Origin: an uncultured Prevotella sp.
GTDB lineage: Bacteria; Bacteroidota; Bacteroidia; Bacteroidales; Bacteroidaceae
Length of the DNA stretch: 64,000 bases
NCBI GenBank assembly: GCA_905234815.1
Contig: CAJOIX010000004.1
Coordinates: 12,710 to 76,709 of the forward strand
Direction of reading: 5' to 3'
Made by a program: the position numbers and the translations under genes
In this document: positions 29,084 to 38,120 of the stretch, piece by piece
How the letters are laid out: every line of letters begins with the position of its first letter
Numbering within the stretch: position 1 is the first letter of the stretch
Notes under the pieces: model-generated
Told to the model about the DNA's origin: nothing
The model's database searches: none
The model's input: only the letters and a program-made list of their open reading frames with translations

Positions 29084-30241
29084 ATGAGCCTCAGAAAACA
29101 AATCGACAAGATAAAGCCTTACTTTGAAGAAGGTGGACGACTGCACGCTTTCCGCAGCGTGTTTGAAGGCTTTGAAACCTTCCTGCTCGTGCCCAACGAC
29201 ACAGCGAAGAGCGGCGTACACATTCACGACTGCATCGACTCGAAGCGCATCATGAGTTTCGTGGTAATTGCACTCATGCCCGCCATGCTCTTCGGTATGT
29301 ATAACGTAGGCTATCAGAATTATCTGGCAGCTGGCACACTGGAAACTGCTGCATGGTACGAACTCTTCCTCTATGGCTTCCTGGCCGTACTGCCAAAAAT
29401 ACTTGTGAGCTACATCGTAGGTCTCGGTATTGAATTTGCATGGGCACAATGGAAGCACGAAGAGATACAAGAAGGTTTCCTCGTGAGCGGAATCATCATC
29501 CCGTTGATCATTCCCGTTACCTGCCCTCTGTGGATGCTCGCACTGGCCGTAGCCTTTGCAGTCATCTTCGCAAAAGAAATCTTTGGCGGCACAGGCATGA
29601 ATATCTTCAACGTGGCCATCGCTGCGCGTATGTTTCTCTTCCTCTCTTACCCCGCTAAGATGTCAGGTGACACCGTTTGGGTGGCCCAACACCAGATTTT
29701 CGGACTCGGCAACGACCTGCCCGATGCCACAACCGTGGCTACTCCGCTGGCACAGATTGGCCAGGGACTGCCCGTTGACGCATCGCTGTGGGATATGATC
29801 TACGGTTTCATTCCTGGTTCTATTGGTGAAACCAGCGTGATTGCTATCGCCCTTGGTGCCTTCCTGCTGCTCTGGACAGGCATCGCATCGTGGAAGACCA
29901 TGCTAAGCGTATTCCTCGGTGGCGGCGCCATGGCAGCCATCTTCTCATGGCTCGGCATGACCAGCATCGCATGGTACGAGCACATTCTGCTCGGCGGTTT
30001 CTGCTTCGGTGCAGTGTTTATGGCTACTGACCCTGTGACCAGCGCACGAACAGAAACTGGTAAGTGGTTCTACGGATGCCTCATCGGCATAATTGCCGTT
30101 GTGGTACGTGTCATGAACCCCGGTTATCCCGAAGGTATGATGCTCGCCATCTTCTTTGGCAATATGTTCGCACCGCTCATCGACTACTGTGTTGTGCAGC
30201 GAAACGTAGTGCACAGAGCAAACCGTTCAAAACAAAAGTAA
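29084..30241 (+). CDS. nqrB: Na+-NQR subunit B
   Basis: Membrane protein; operon position; FGGTGMNIFNVAIAARMFLF, ATDPVTSARTETGKW. Confidence 0.96.
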   Translation: MSLRKQIDKIKPYFEEGGRLHAFRSVFEGFETFLLVPNDTAKSGVHIHDCIDSKRIMSFVVIALMPAMLFGMYNVGYQNYLAAGTLETAAWYELFLYGFLAVLPKILVSYIVGLGIEFAWAQWKHEEIQEGFLVSGIIIPLIIPVTCPLWMLALAVAFAVIFAKEIFGGTGMNIFNVAIAARMFLFLSYPAKMSGDTVWVAQHQIFGLGNDLPDATTVATPLAQIGQGLPVDASLWDMIYGFIPGSIGETSVIAIALGAFLLLWTGIASWKTMLSVFLGGGAMAAIFSWLGMTSIAWYEHILLGGFCFGAVFMATDPVTSARTETGKWFYGCLIGIIAVVVRVMNPGYPEGMMLAIFFGNMFAPLIDYCVVQRNVVHRANRSKQK

Positions 30242-30253
30242 GGAGGACTGACA

Positions 30254-30871
30254 ATGAAACTCAACACAAACAGCAATATCTACACCATTGTGTACGCATC
30301 TGTACTCGTGGTTATTGTGGCCTTCCTGTTAGCTTTTGTTTACCAATCGCTCAAAGACAAACAGGACGCCAACGTGAAACTTGACACAAAGAAGCAAATT
30401 CTATACTCGCTCAACATCCGCGGACTGGCCGACGAAGAAGCCGAAGCCCGCTACGATGAAGTAGTGAAAGAAGAAAAAGAAATCAACGGCAAACAACTCT
30501 ATATCTGCGAGATCGACGGACAGCCCAAGTATGTGCTCACGCTGAAAGGTATGGGCCTCTGGGGCGGCATCAGCGGTTTCCTGTCTGTAAACGCAGACAA
30601 GAAGACCGTTTACGGTGCCTACTTCAACCACGAAGGCGAGACAGCCGGACTCGGTGCCGAGATTAAGGACTCGCAAGAGTGGCAAGAAAAATTCCAAGGA
30701 AAGCAACTTTTTGCAGAAGACGGCACAATAGCCATCGCTGTGAAGAAGAAAGTGCAACATCCGGAATCAGAAGTAGATGCCGTCACTGGAGCCACGCTTA
30801 CATCCGACGGTGTGAGCCTCATGCTCCAGAAAGGTATAGAAGAGTATCAATCTTTCTTAACGGAGGAATAG
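30254..30871 (+). CDS. nqrC: Na+-NQR subunit C
   Basis: FMN-attachment motif VDAVTGATLTSDGV; operon position. Confidence 0.96.
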   Translation: MKLNTNSNIYTIVYASVLVVIVAFLLAFVYQSLKDKQDANVKLDTKKQILYSLNIRGLADEEAEARYDEVVKEEKEINGKQLYICEIDGQPKYVLTLKGMGLWGGISGFLSVNADKKTVYGAYFNHEGETAGLGAEIKDSQEWQEKFQGKQLFAEDGTIAIAVKKKVQHPESEVDAVTGATLTSDGVSLMLQKGIEEYQSFLTEE

Positions 30872-30875
30872 CCTT

Positions 30876-31502
30876 ATGTCATTATTCAACAAACAAAACA
30901 AAGCCGCATTGAGCAATCCGCTCAATCTGGATCACCCCATATTGGTGCAGGTGCTCGGCATCTGTTCGGCACTGGCTGTTACCTCGCAACTGAAACCAGC
31001 CATCGTGATGGGTTTGGCAGTGACCATCATCACCGCCTTCTCAAACGTAATCATCTCCATCATCCGCAACACAATCCCCAACCGCATCCGTATCGTGGTG
31101 CAGCTGGTAGTGGTGGCTGCGCTGGTGACCATCGTTTCGCAGATACTTAAAGCATTTGCCTACGATGTATCAGTGCAACTCTCTGTGTATGTTGGTCTGA
31201 TCATTACCAACTGTATCCTCATGGGTCGCCTCGAAGCTTTCGCCATGACAAACAAGCCGTGGCCTTCATTCCTCGACGGAATAGGCAACGGACTCGGCTA
31301 TGCCTACATTCTGGTGATTGTGGGTGCTGTACGCGAATTGCTTGGCCGCGGAACCCTCTTAGGTTTCCAAATCATTCCCGACTTCTGCTACACAGCAGGA
31401 TATATGAACAATAGCATGATGACAATGCCCGCCATGGCACTCATCATCCTTGGATGTGTAATCTGGGTGCATCGCGCCTACTTTTATAAGGAGGAGAAAT
31501 AA
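30876..31502 (+). CDS. nqrD: Na+-NQR subunit D
   Basis: LNLDHPILVQVLGICSALAVT; operon position. Confidence 0.96.
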   Translation: MSLFNKQNKAALSNPLNLDHPILVQVLGICSALAVTSQLKPAIVMGLAVTIITAFSNVIISIIRNTIPNRIRIVVQLVVVAALVTIVSQILKAFAYDVSVQLSVYVGLIITNCILMGRLEAFAMTNKPWPSFLDGIGNGLGYAYILVIVGAVRELLGRGTLLGFQIIPDFCYTAGYMNNSMMTMPAMALIILGCVIWVHRAYFYKEEK

Positions 31503-31505
31503 AGT

Positions 31506-32132
31506 ATGGAACACATGATTAGTTTGTTTTTCCGCTCTATTTTTGTGGACAACATGATCTTTGCTTTCTTCCTCGGCATGTGCTCGTTCCTTGCCGTATC
31601 GAAGAATGTCAAGACCTCGTTCGGACTCGGACTGGCCGTTACCTTTGTGCTGGTGGTCACCGTCCCTGTTGACTATCTACTCCAAACACGCGTACTCGGC
31701 CCAGATTGCTTAGTGCCTGGCGTAGATTTGTCGTACCTCAGTTTCATCCTCTTCATTGCCGTGATTGCAGGTATCGTGCAGCTCGTTGAGATGATTGTGG
31801 AGAAATACTCTCCCTCACTCTACGCAGCATTAGGCATCTTCCTGCCTCTGATTGCAGTGAACTGCGCCATCATGGGTGCTTCGCTCTTCATGCAGCAGCG
31901 CATACTCCTCGACCCTGCCAATACACAGGCCATCACTTCTGTGTGGGATAGCATCGTCTATGCACTGGGTTCGGGCCTTGGCTGGCTTTTAGCCATCACT
32001 GCCATGGGTGCCATCAGAGAAAAAATGCAATACAGCGATGTGCCGAAGCCACTCCGTGGACTGGGCATCACCTTCATCACCGTTGGTCTGATGGCTATGG
32101 CCATGATGTGCTTCAGTGGACTTAATATATAA
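31506..32132 (+). CDS. nqrE: Na+-NQR subunit E
   Basis: [21 protein letters not shown]; operon position. Confidence 0.96.
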   Translation: MEHMISLFFRSIFVDNMIFAFFLGMCSFLAVSKNVKTSFGLGLAVTFVLVVTVPVDYLLQTRVLGPDCLVPGVDLSYLSFILFIAVIAGIVQLVEMIVEKYSPSLYAALGIFLPLIAVNCAIMGASLFMQQRILLDPANTQAITSVWDSIVYALGSGLGWLLAITAMGAIREKMQYSDVPKPLRGLGITFITVGLMAMAMMCFSGLNI

Positions 32133-32146
32133 TAAGGTATAAGACT

Positions 32147-33415
32147 ATGGGACAATTTATTCTATATAGCATCTGCGTATTCCTCATCACCATTCTTCTC
32201 TTGGTGGTGATACTGCTCACGGCGAAGAAATACCTCTCGCCCAGCGGCAATGTGAATATCGAAATCAATGGCGACAAGACCATCTCCGTGGGCCAAGGCT
32301 CCAGCCTGATGGCCACACTCAACGAGAACGGAATTTTCCTGCCATCAGCCTGTGGTGGTAAAGCATCGTGCGGCCAATGCAAGGTGCAAGTGCTCGAAGG
32401 CGGCGGTGAGATACTTGATTCTGAGCGCCCGCACTTCACTCGCAAAGAGATAAAAGACCATTGGCGTCTGGGATGTCAATGCAAAGTGAAGGGCGACTTG
32501 AAGATCAAAGTACCCGAAAGCGTGCTCGGCGTGAAGGAATGGGAATGTACCGTTATCAGCAACAAGAACGTCAGCTCGTTCATCAAAGAGTTTATTGTGG
32601 CTCTGCCTCCTGGCGAACACATGGACTTTGTGCCCGGCTCGTATGCTCAAATCAAGATTCCTGCCTACGATTGCATAGACTACGATAAAGACTTCGACAA
32701 AGAAGCCATCGGACCGGACTATCTGCCAATGTGGGAGAAATTCAACATCTTCTCGCTCAAGGCACACAATCCTGAGGATACCATTCGTGCATACTCAATG
32801 GCCAACTATCCTGCCGAGGGTGACCGTATCACACTGACCGTGCGCATAGCCACCACACCATTCAAACCGCGCCCACAGGTAGGCTTCCAAGATGTGCCGA
32901 CAGGTATCGCCTCGAGTTATATCTTCTCGCGGAAGCCTGGCGACAAGGTAATCATGAGCGGACCTTATGGAGACTTCCACCCCATTTTCGACTCGAAGAA
33001 AGAAATGATCTGGGTAGGTGGCGGTGCTGGTATGGCTCCTCTGCGTGCGCAAATCATGCACATGACAAAGACGCTGAAGACCACCGATCGCGAAATGCAC
33101 TTCTTCTATGGTGCTCGTGCGTTGGTTGAGGCATTCTTTGTCGAGGATTTCCTGCAACTGGAAAAGGAATTCCCCAATTTCCACTTCCACCTTGCCTTAG
33201 ACCGTCCTGACCCTGAAGCCGACAAGCAGGGAGTGAAGTACACTGCAGGATTTGTTCATCAGGTGATGTACGATACATACCTGAAAGACCACGAAGCGCC
33301 TGAAGACATCGAATACTATATGTGCGGTCCTGGTCCAATGGCAAAAGCCGTTATTGGAATGCTCGACTCGCTCGGTGTTGACCCCGAAAGTATCATGTTC
33401 GACAATTTCGGCTAA
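32147..33415 (+). CDS. nqrF: Na+-NQR subunit F
   Basis: 2Fe-2S SACGGKASCGQCKVQV; FAD/NAD-binding YSMANYPAE, WVGGGAGMAPLRAQI. Confidence 0.97.
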   Translation: MGQFILYSICVFLITILLLVVILLTAKKYLSPSGNVNIEINGDKTISVGQGSSLMATLNENGIFLPSACGGKASCGQCKVQVLEGGGEILDSERPHFTRKEIKDHWRLGCQCKVKGDLKIKVPESVLGVKEWECTVISNKNVSSFIKEFIVALPPGEHMDFVPGSYAQIKIPAYDCIDYDKDFDKEAIGPDYLPMWEKFNIFSLKAHNPEDTIRAYSMANYPAEGDRITLTVRIATTPFKPRPQVGFQDVPTGIASSYIFSRKPGDKVIMSGPYGDFHPIFDSKKEMIWVGGGAGMAPLRAQIMHMTKTLKTTDREMHFFYGARALVEAFFVEDFLQLEKEFPNFHFHLALDRPDPEADKQGVKYTAGFVHQVMYDTYLKDHEAPEDIEYYMCGPGPMAKAVIGMLDSLGVDPESIMFDNFG

Positions 33416-33440
33416 CAGCCAATCTTCAAATAAGCAACCA

Positions 33441-33483
33441 AAGCAGCCACAGGTTTACCCAACGCCTGTGGCTGCTTTTTTTA
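33441..33483 (+). terminator. Intrinsic terminator of the nqr operon
   Basis: 13-bp stem AAGCAGCCACAGG/CCTGTGGCTGCTT followed by a T-run. Confidence 0.9.
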
Positions 33484-33597
33484 TATAATTCAAAGCCAAT
33501 TATCTTTGTTCTTTATAAAAAATCTCTCGTTTAGTTAAAAATGGTAAAAAATTATACAAAATTTGTATGGATAATAAAGATTTTAAAATAAATCATT

Positions 33598-33606
33598 TAT
33601 CTTTGC
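33598..33606 (+). promoter_or_regulatory. Bacteroidetes -7 motif TATCTTTGC
   Basis: Upstream of the structured leader and acyl-CoA ligase. Confidence 0.5.
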
Positions 33607-33640
33607 AAAGTGTTTTTCATAGTATTAGATTTAAGGTTAA

Positions 33641-33708
33641 CAAAGGCTTACAGTGGTAGGCCGCAAAAGAAACGGAGATAGCCTTTGGGGGTTGTTTCCG
33701 CTTTTTTT
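33641..33708 (+). promoter_or_regulatory. Candidate structured 5' leader / attenuator with T-run
   Basis: CAAAGGCT(33641)/AGCCTTTG(33680) 8-bp stem plus GAAACGG(33669)/TTGTTTC(33692) crossing it, then CGCTTTTTTT. Confidence 0.5.
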
Positions 33709-33752
33709 ACCAACAGGCAAGAATATAAACCACTTTATCAAACAACAGACAT

Positions 33753-35465
33753 ATGATTGAGCGTTTTCTGAAACAGACAGAGTTCTCATCGTACGAAGAT
33801 TTCATGAAGAATTATCAGATAACCATCCCTGAACATTTCAATTTTGGTTACGATGTTGTTGACGCATATGCCGAAACTGAACCCACAAAGGAAGCACTGG
33901 TTTGGCTCAACGATCGCGGAGACATAAAACATATCAACTATGGTGAATATAAAGAACTGTCGGACAAGGCAGCCAGTTATTTTCTCACCTTAGGTATTCG
34001 CCGCGGCGACAGCGTTATGCTGATTTTGAAACGCCGCGTAGAATGGTGGATCATCATGGTGGCACTGCATAAGATTGGCGCAGTGGCGATACCTGCAACA
34101 CACTTGCTCACGGACAAGGACATCATCTACCGTTGCCATGAGGCCGACATTAAAGCCATTGTTGCTGTCGGCAACGATGAAGTGCTTCGCAACATTTATG
34201 CTGCCCGTGGTTTCTGTTCATCGCTCAAACATTGCATTTCCATCGGTCCAGAGGTGCCCCACGGCTGGCAAAACTTTTGGCAAGGACTCATGATGGCGCC
34301 CGCATTTAAGAGCCAGAAGGGGTTGAACAACAATGAAGATAATTTCCTGCTGTACTTCACTTCGGGAACATCTGGAGAGCCCAAAATGGTGATGCACGAC
34401 TATACTTATCCGTTGGCGCATATTCTTACGGCCGGTTATTGGCACAATCTACATGAAGATTCAGTCCACCTCACTGTTGCAGATACTGGATGGGGAAAGG
34501 CCGTATGGGGTAAGTTCTACGGACAAATGATTTGCGGAGCAACCGTCTTCATCTATGACTTCAGGGGAAAGTTCTCACCACAAAACCTGCTGCGAGTAAT
34601 ACAAGACAACAAGATTACATCTTTCTGTGCTCCGCCCACGGTCTATCGCTACATGATCCGCGAAGACTTAAGCAAATATAATCTTTCACACCTGAAATAC
34701 TGCACAACGGCAGGAGAACCTCTCAATCCAACTGTCTTTGTTGATTGGAAACAGAAAACGGGTATTGATATTTACGAGGCTTACGGACAGACGGAAACAA
34801 CGCTGGTCCTTGGCACATATCCTTATGTCAATCCCAAGCCTGGAGCTATGGGTCTGCCAAATCCGCAGTATGTCGTTGATGTATTGAACGAAAAGGGCGA
34901 GCGCTGTAAACCCGGAGAGCATGGCCAGTTAGTCATCCGATACGGAATAGCAGGCCAAGAAGGCATCACGCCCCCGGGTATTCCGCCGCGCAAATCGACG
35001 GCAGAAAAGCCTTTGGGACTGTTTAAAGGATACTATCGCTATCCCGATCTTACGAAGGAAGTCCATCACAACGGACTCTATTATACTAAGGATGTGGTGT
35101 ATTATGACGAGCAAGGCTACTTCTGGTTTGTATCGCGCGCCGACGATGTTATCAAGAGTTCGGGCTATCGCGTCGGTCCCTTTGAAGTAGAATCGGCTCT
35201 TATGGGTCACCCGGCAGTGGTAGAATGTGCCATAACCGGAGTGCCAGACCCCATTCGCGGACAGGTGGTGAAAGCAACGATCGTGTTGGGAAAAGGCTGG
35301 AAAGAGAAAGCAGGTCCTGCACTGATAAGCGAATTGCAAGATTATGTGAAGAAACAAACCGCCCCCTACAAATATCCGCGCGTTATCGAATTTGTTGACG
35401 AATTGCCCAAAACCATCTCCGGAAAGATTCGCCGTGTAGAAATTCGCGATGCAGACAAGGAATAA
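33753..35465 (+). CDS. AMP-forming acyl-CoA synthetase (acetyl-CoA synthetase-like)
   Basis: LLYFTSGTSGEPKMVMHDYTY, YEAYGQTETT, RADDVIKSSGYRVGPFEVES, PKTISGKIRR. Confidence 0.95.
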   Translation: MIERFLKQTEFSSYEDFMKNYQITIPEHFNFGYDVVDAYAETEPTKEALVWLNDRGDIKHINYGEYKELSDKAASYFLTLGIRRGDSVMLILKRRVEWWIIMVALHKIGAVAIPATHLLTDKDIIYRCHEADIKAIVAVGNDEVLRNIYAARGFCSSLKHCISIGPEVPHGWQNFWQGLMMAPAFKSQKGLNNNEDNFLLYFTSGTSGEPKMVMHDYTYPLAHILTAGYWHNLHEDSVHLTVADTGWGKAVWGKFYGQMICGATVFIYDFRGKFSPQNLLRVIQDNKITSFCAPPTVYRYMIREDLSKYNLSHLKYCTTAGEPLNPTVFVDWKQKTGIDIYEAYGQTETTLVLGTYPYVNPKPGAMGLPNPQYVVDVLNEKGERCKPGEHGQLVIRYGIAGQEGITPPGIPPRKSTAEKPLGLFKGYYRYPDLTKEVHHNGLYYTKDVVYYDEQGYFWFVSRADDVIKSSGYRVGPFEVESALMGHPAVVECAITGVPDPIRGQVVKATIVLGKGWKEKAGPALISELQDYVKKQTAPYKYPRVIEFVDELPKTISGKIRRVEIRDADKE

Positions 35466-35505
35466 CCCAACCTTCTCTGACTGCGCTACTGCTTACAATA
35501 ACGAT

Positions 35506-35533
35506 TGAGCCGCTGAATCTCTTCAGCGGCTCA
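35506..35533. terminator. 12-bp perfect stem TGAGCCGCTGAA-TCTC-TTCAGCGGCTCA between convergent genes
   Basis: Perfect inverted repeat; no strong T-run. Confidence 0.55.
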
Positions 35534-35549
35534 GTCAATTCACAACAAT

Positions 35550-35798
35550 CTATTTACGTTTTTTGAAAACACGATACAGTTTCCAGGCCAACAACGCACC
35601 GTCGATAAATCCGGCGCTATTATGAATCAGCCGTGTAAATCGGCGCGTGGGCGACAATGCACTCAGCGGCTCTTCCTCGTGAAACAGCGAATTCCACTTT
35701 TCACGAATCTGACTGTCGCTGTTGCGCAACAGCGTACGGATTTCCTCCTTGCGGTCGTCAATATCCTCGAGCGTACGGTAGAGATGCGTATCTTCCAT
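35550..35798 (-). CDS. Hypothetical protein (82 aa)
   Basis: Part of a compact operon with the holin-like and YtxH-like genes. Confidence 0.65.
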   Translation of the reverse strand: MEDTHLYRTLEDIDDRKEEIRTLLRNSDSQIREKWNSLFHEEEPLSALSPTRRFTRLIHNSAGFIDGALLAWKLYRVFKKRK

Positions 35799-35803
35799 AG
35801 TTT

Positions 35804-36160
35804 TTATTCATTATTTTCCATGAGCAATCCTGCGAGGAAACGAACCAATGGACGCTCAATCCACCGACGGCGGAAGACAATGGCCAAGAGAAAAAGCAGC
35901 AGGTAGCACAAGGCCACAATAAGATATGCCAAGGCCGGACCCGTCCATGAGGCCAGCAACTGAGCCAAAGAAAGCGACAGAAAGATGACCAGCAGCAGTA
36001 CGAGCAGCGAGAGAACGGCAGCCATAACAAGCGCTGAAACCAAGCGCACAATCTTTTCAACAGCACCCAGCTTCAAGTATTCGGCCTGCAGACCGGCATA
36101 CTCCTTCAACTGCTCCACCAACGAAGCAATAGTCTCTACATTCTTATCGGTCGAAAGCAT
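35804..36160 (-). CDS. Phage-holin-family/DUF1469-like membrane protein
   Basis: LVEQLKEYAGLQAEYLKLGAVEKIVRLVSALVMAAVLSLLVLLLVIFLSLSLAQLLASW. Confidence 0.8.
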   Translation of the reverse strand: MLSTDKNVETIASLVEQLKEYAGLQAEYLKLGAVEKIVRLVSALVMAAVLSLLVLLLVIFLSLSLAQLLASWTGPALAYLIVALCYLLLFLLAIVFRRRWIERPLVRFLAGLLMENNE

Positions 36161-36175
36161 ATCGGCAGCGATTGG

Positions 36176-36391
36176 TTAGTCCTCGGCAGCGTCTTTGATA
36201 TCGTCAACCAAATCGGAAACGTCTTTGCGACTGAGACTGAGATTGTGTTTCTTGCAAAAGTCTTCCACAGCTTCAGTCAGTTTTGCACGAGTGTTTTCAC
36301 CCTTTTCGGGAGCCAAAAGCAGGCCAGCCAAGCCACCTGCAAGAGCGCCTGTCAGGAAAGCGCCAAGATATCCAAGTGATTTCATAAACAA
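36176..36391 (-). CDS. YtxH domain protein
   Basis: LGAFLTGALAGGLAGLLLAPEKGENTRAKL. Confidence 0.9.
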   Translation of the reverse strand: MFMKSLGYLGAFLTGALAGGLAGLLLAPEKGENTRAKLTEAVEDFCKKHNLSLSRKDVSDLVDDIKDAAED

Positions 36392-36416
36392 ATATTTTTA
36401 TAGGGTTTTATTTGAT

Positions 36417-36425
36417 GCAAATGTA
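36417..36425 (-). promoter_or_regulatory. Bacteroidetes -7 motif (TACATTTGC on -)
   Basis: Upstream of ytxH-like gene. Confidence 0.45.
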
Positions 36426-36541
36426 GCGTTTTATCTTCTGATAGAAGTATTTTTTTATCTTTTTTTAGACGAAAGGGAATAAAAACGCGATTTTTAACAA
36501 ACTTTTTCATACCAAATAAGTAGTATATAGTGAGAATTGTG

Positions 36542-36550
36542 TAAATTTGC
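36542..36550 (+). promoter_or_regulatory. Bacteroidetes -7 motif TAAATTTGC
   Basis: Upstream of SPOR-domain gene. Confidence 0.5.
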
Positions 36551-36597
36551 GCAATAAAAAATAGGCAGATTTAATCATTCATAATTAAAAAAATAAC

Positions 36598-37077
36598 ATG
36601 AAAAAAGTTTTTTTCTACAGCATTGCCCTCTGCATGGCAGTAGCTCTTACAAGTTGTAAAACCACCAAGGACAGCGCCTACAAGAAGGCCTATGAGAAAG
36701 CCAAAGCAGCCGAGCAGGCTCAACCTGTGCAGCAAGAAGTAGCAACCGTTGCCCCTGTTCAGACTCAGCCCGTTCAGCCCCAAACCGTTGACACCGAAAA
36801 CGTATCTGTACGTCAGGAAGACGGTCTGACCGTAGTGAGCGGAAGAGGCCTGAGCAACTACAGTGTTGTGGTAGGTTCTTTCTCTATGAAGGCTAATGCT
36901 GAAGGTCTGCAGCAGACCCTAAAAGCCGCAGGCTACGAAGCTCAGATTGCTTACAATGCTGCTCGCAACATGTACCGTGTAGTGGCCAGCACCTTCGTTG
37001 ACAAGGCTTCGGCTGTTGCTTCGCGCAACCAGTTCCGCGACAAATATCCCGACGCCTGGTTGCTCTATCAGAAGTAA
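36598..37077 (+). CDS. SPOR-domain lipoprotein
   Basis: Lipobox ALTSCKT; C-terminal YSVVVGSFSMKANAEGLQQTLKAAGYEAQIAYNAARNMYRVVASTF. Confidence 0.9.
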   Translation: MKKVFFYSIALCMAVALTSCKTTKDSAYKKAYEKAKAAEQAQPVQQEVATVAPVQTQPVQPQTVDTENVSVRQEDGLTVVSGRGLSNYSVVVGSFSMKANAEGLQQTLKAAGYEAQIAYNAARNMYRVVASTFVDKASAVASRNQFRDKYPDAWLLYQK

Positions 37078-37087
37078 TCAGCACTGC

Positions 37088-37501
37088 GTGGCAAGAATAC
37101 TCTCTGTCGATTACGGACAGAAACGTACAGGATTAGCAGTCACCGACCCATTGCAGATTATAGCCAATGGGTTGGCGACTGTTCCTACATCCACCCTTTT
37201 CGATTTTCTGACCGACTATACTGCTCGTGAAGAGGTAGAGCGGATTGTCATCGGCGAGCCGCGCCAGCCTAACGGCCAGCCCAGCGAGAACCTCCCGCGG
37301 GTGCAAGCGTTTGTCAACCGCTGGCGAAAGGCGCATCCCGAACTACCCATTGAATACTACGACGAGCGGTTCACTTCCGTCTTGGCCCATCAGGCTATGA
37401 TAGACGGTGGACTAAAAAAGAAGGCTCGGCAAAACAAAGCGTTGGTGGATGAAATCAGTGCCACCATCATTCTGCAGAGTTATCTCGCATCGCGGCGCTG
37501 A
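37088..37501 (+). CDS. ruvX: Holliday junction resolvase RuvX/YqgF (GTG start proposed)
   Basis: VARILSVDYGQKRTGLAVTDPLQIIA...VIGEPRQPNGQPSE...YDERFTS; GTG at 37088. Confidence 0.92.
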   Translation: MARILSVDYGQKRTGLAVTDPLQIIANGLATVPTSTLFDFLTDYTAREEVERIVIGEPRQPNGQPSENLPRVQAFVNRWRKAHPELPIEYYDERFTSVLAHQAMIDGGLKKKARQNKALVDEISATIILQSYLASRR

Positions 37502-37565
37502 ACGTGTTTTCATCCGAAAGCTTTCATGCGGCGATGCTCATCTTTTCCCCATTCATCTCAAGAAA

Positions 37566-38120
37566 ATGATACTCCCTATTTATACGCTCGGACAACCCGT
37601 ACTCCGCAAGGTGGCCGAAGATATTCCCACCGATTATCCCAATCTGCAGCAACTCGTGGCCGATATGTATGAGACCATGGCAGCCAGCGACGGCATTGGT
37701 CTGGCGGCTCCTCAGATTGGAAAATCCATCCGTGTGGTGGTAATCGACCTTGACCCGCTGAGCGAAGACTTCCCTGAATACAAGGGATTCCACCATGCCT
37801 ATATCAATCCGCACATCATAGAAGTGGACGAAAGCGCTCCTATGGCCACCATGGCCGAGGGCTGTCTATCGCTGCCAGGCATTCACGAGAAGGTGACCCG
37901 ACCCACACGCATACACGTCAAATACCTTGACGAAGAACTGCAACCGCACGACGAATGGGTGGAGGGCTATCTCGCCCGTGTCATGCAGCACGAGTTCGAC
38001 CACTTGGAAGGTCACGTGTTCACTGATCGTATCACTCCCTTCCGCCGCCAACTCATCAAGAATAAGCTCAAGGCAGTGAGCGAAGGTCGGTTCCGCTGCG
38101 GCTACAAAACGAAATCTTAA
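37566..38120 (+). CDS. def: Peptide deformylase
   Basis: GIGLAAPQIG, EGCLSLPG, QHEFDHLEGHVF. Confidence 0.97.
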   Translation: MILPIYTLGQPVLRKVAEDIPTDYPNLQQLVADMYETMAASDGIGLAAPQIGKSIRVVVIDLDPLSEDFPEYKGFHHAYINPHIIEVDESAPMATMAEGCLSLPGIHEKVTRPTRIHVKYLDEELQPHDEWVEGYLARVMQHEFDHLEGHVFTDRITPFRRQLIKNKLKAVSEGRFRCGYKTKS

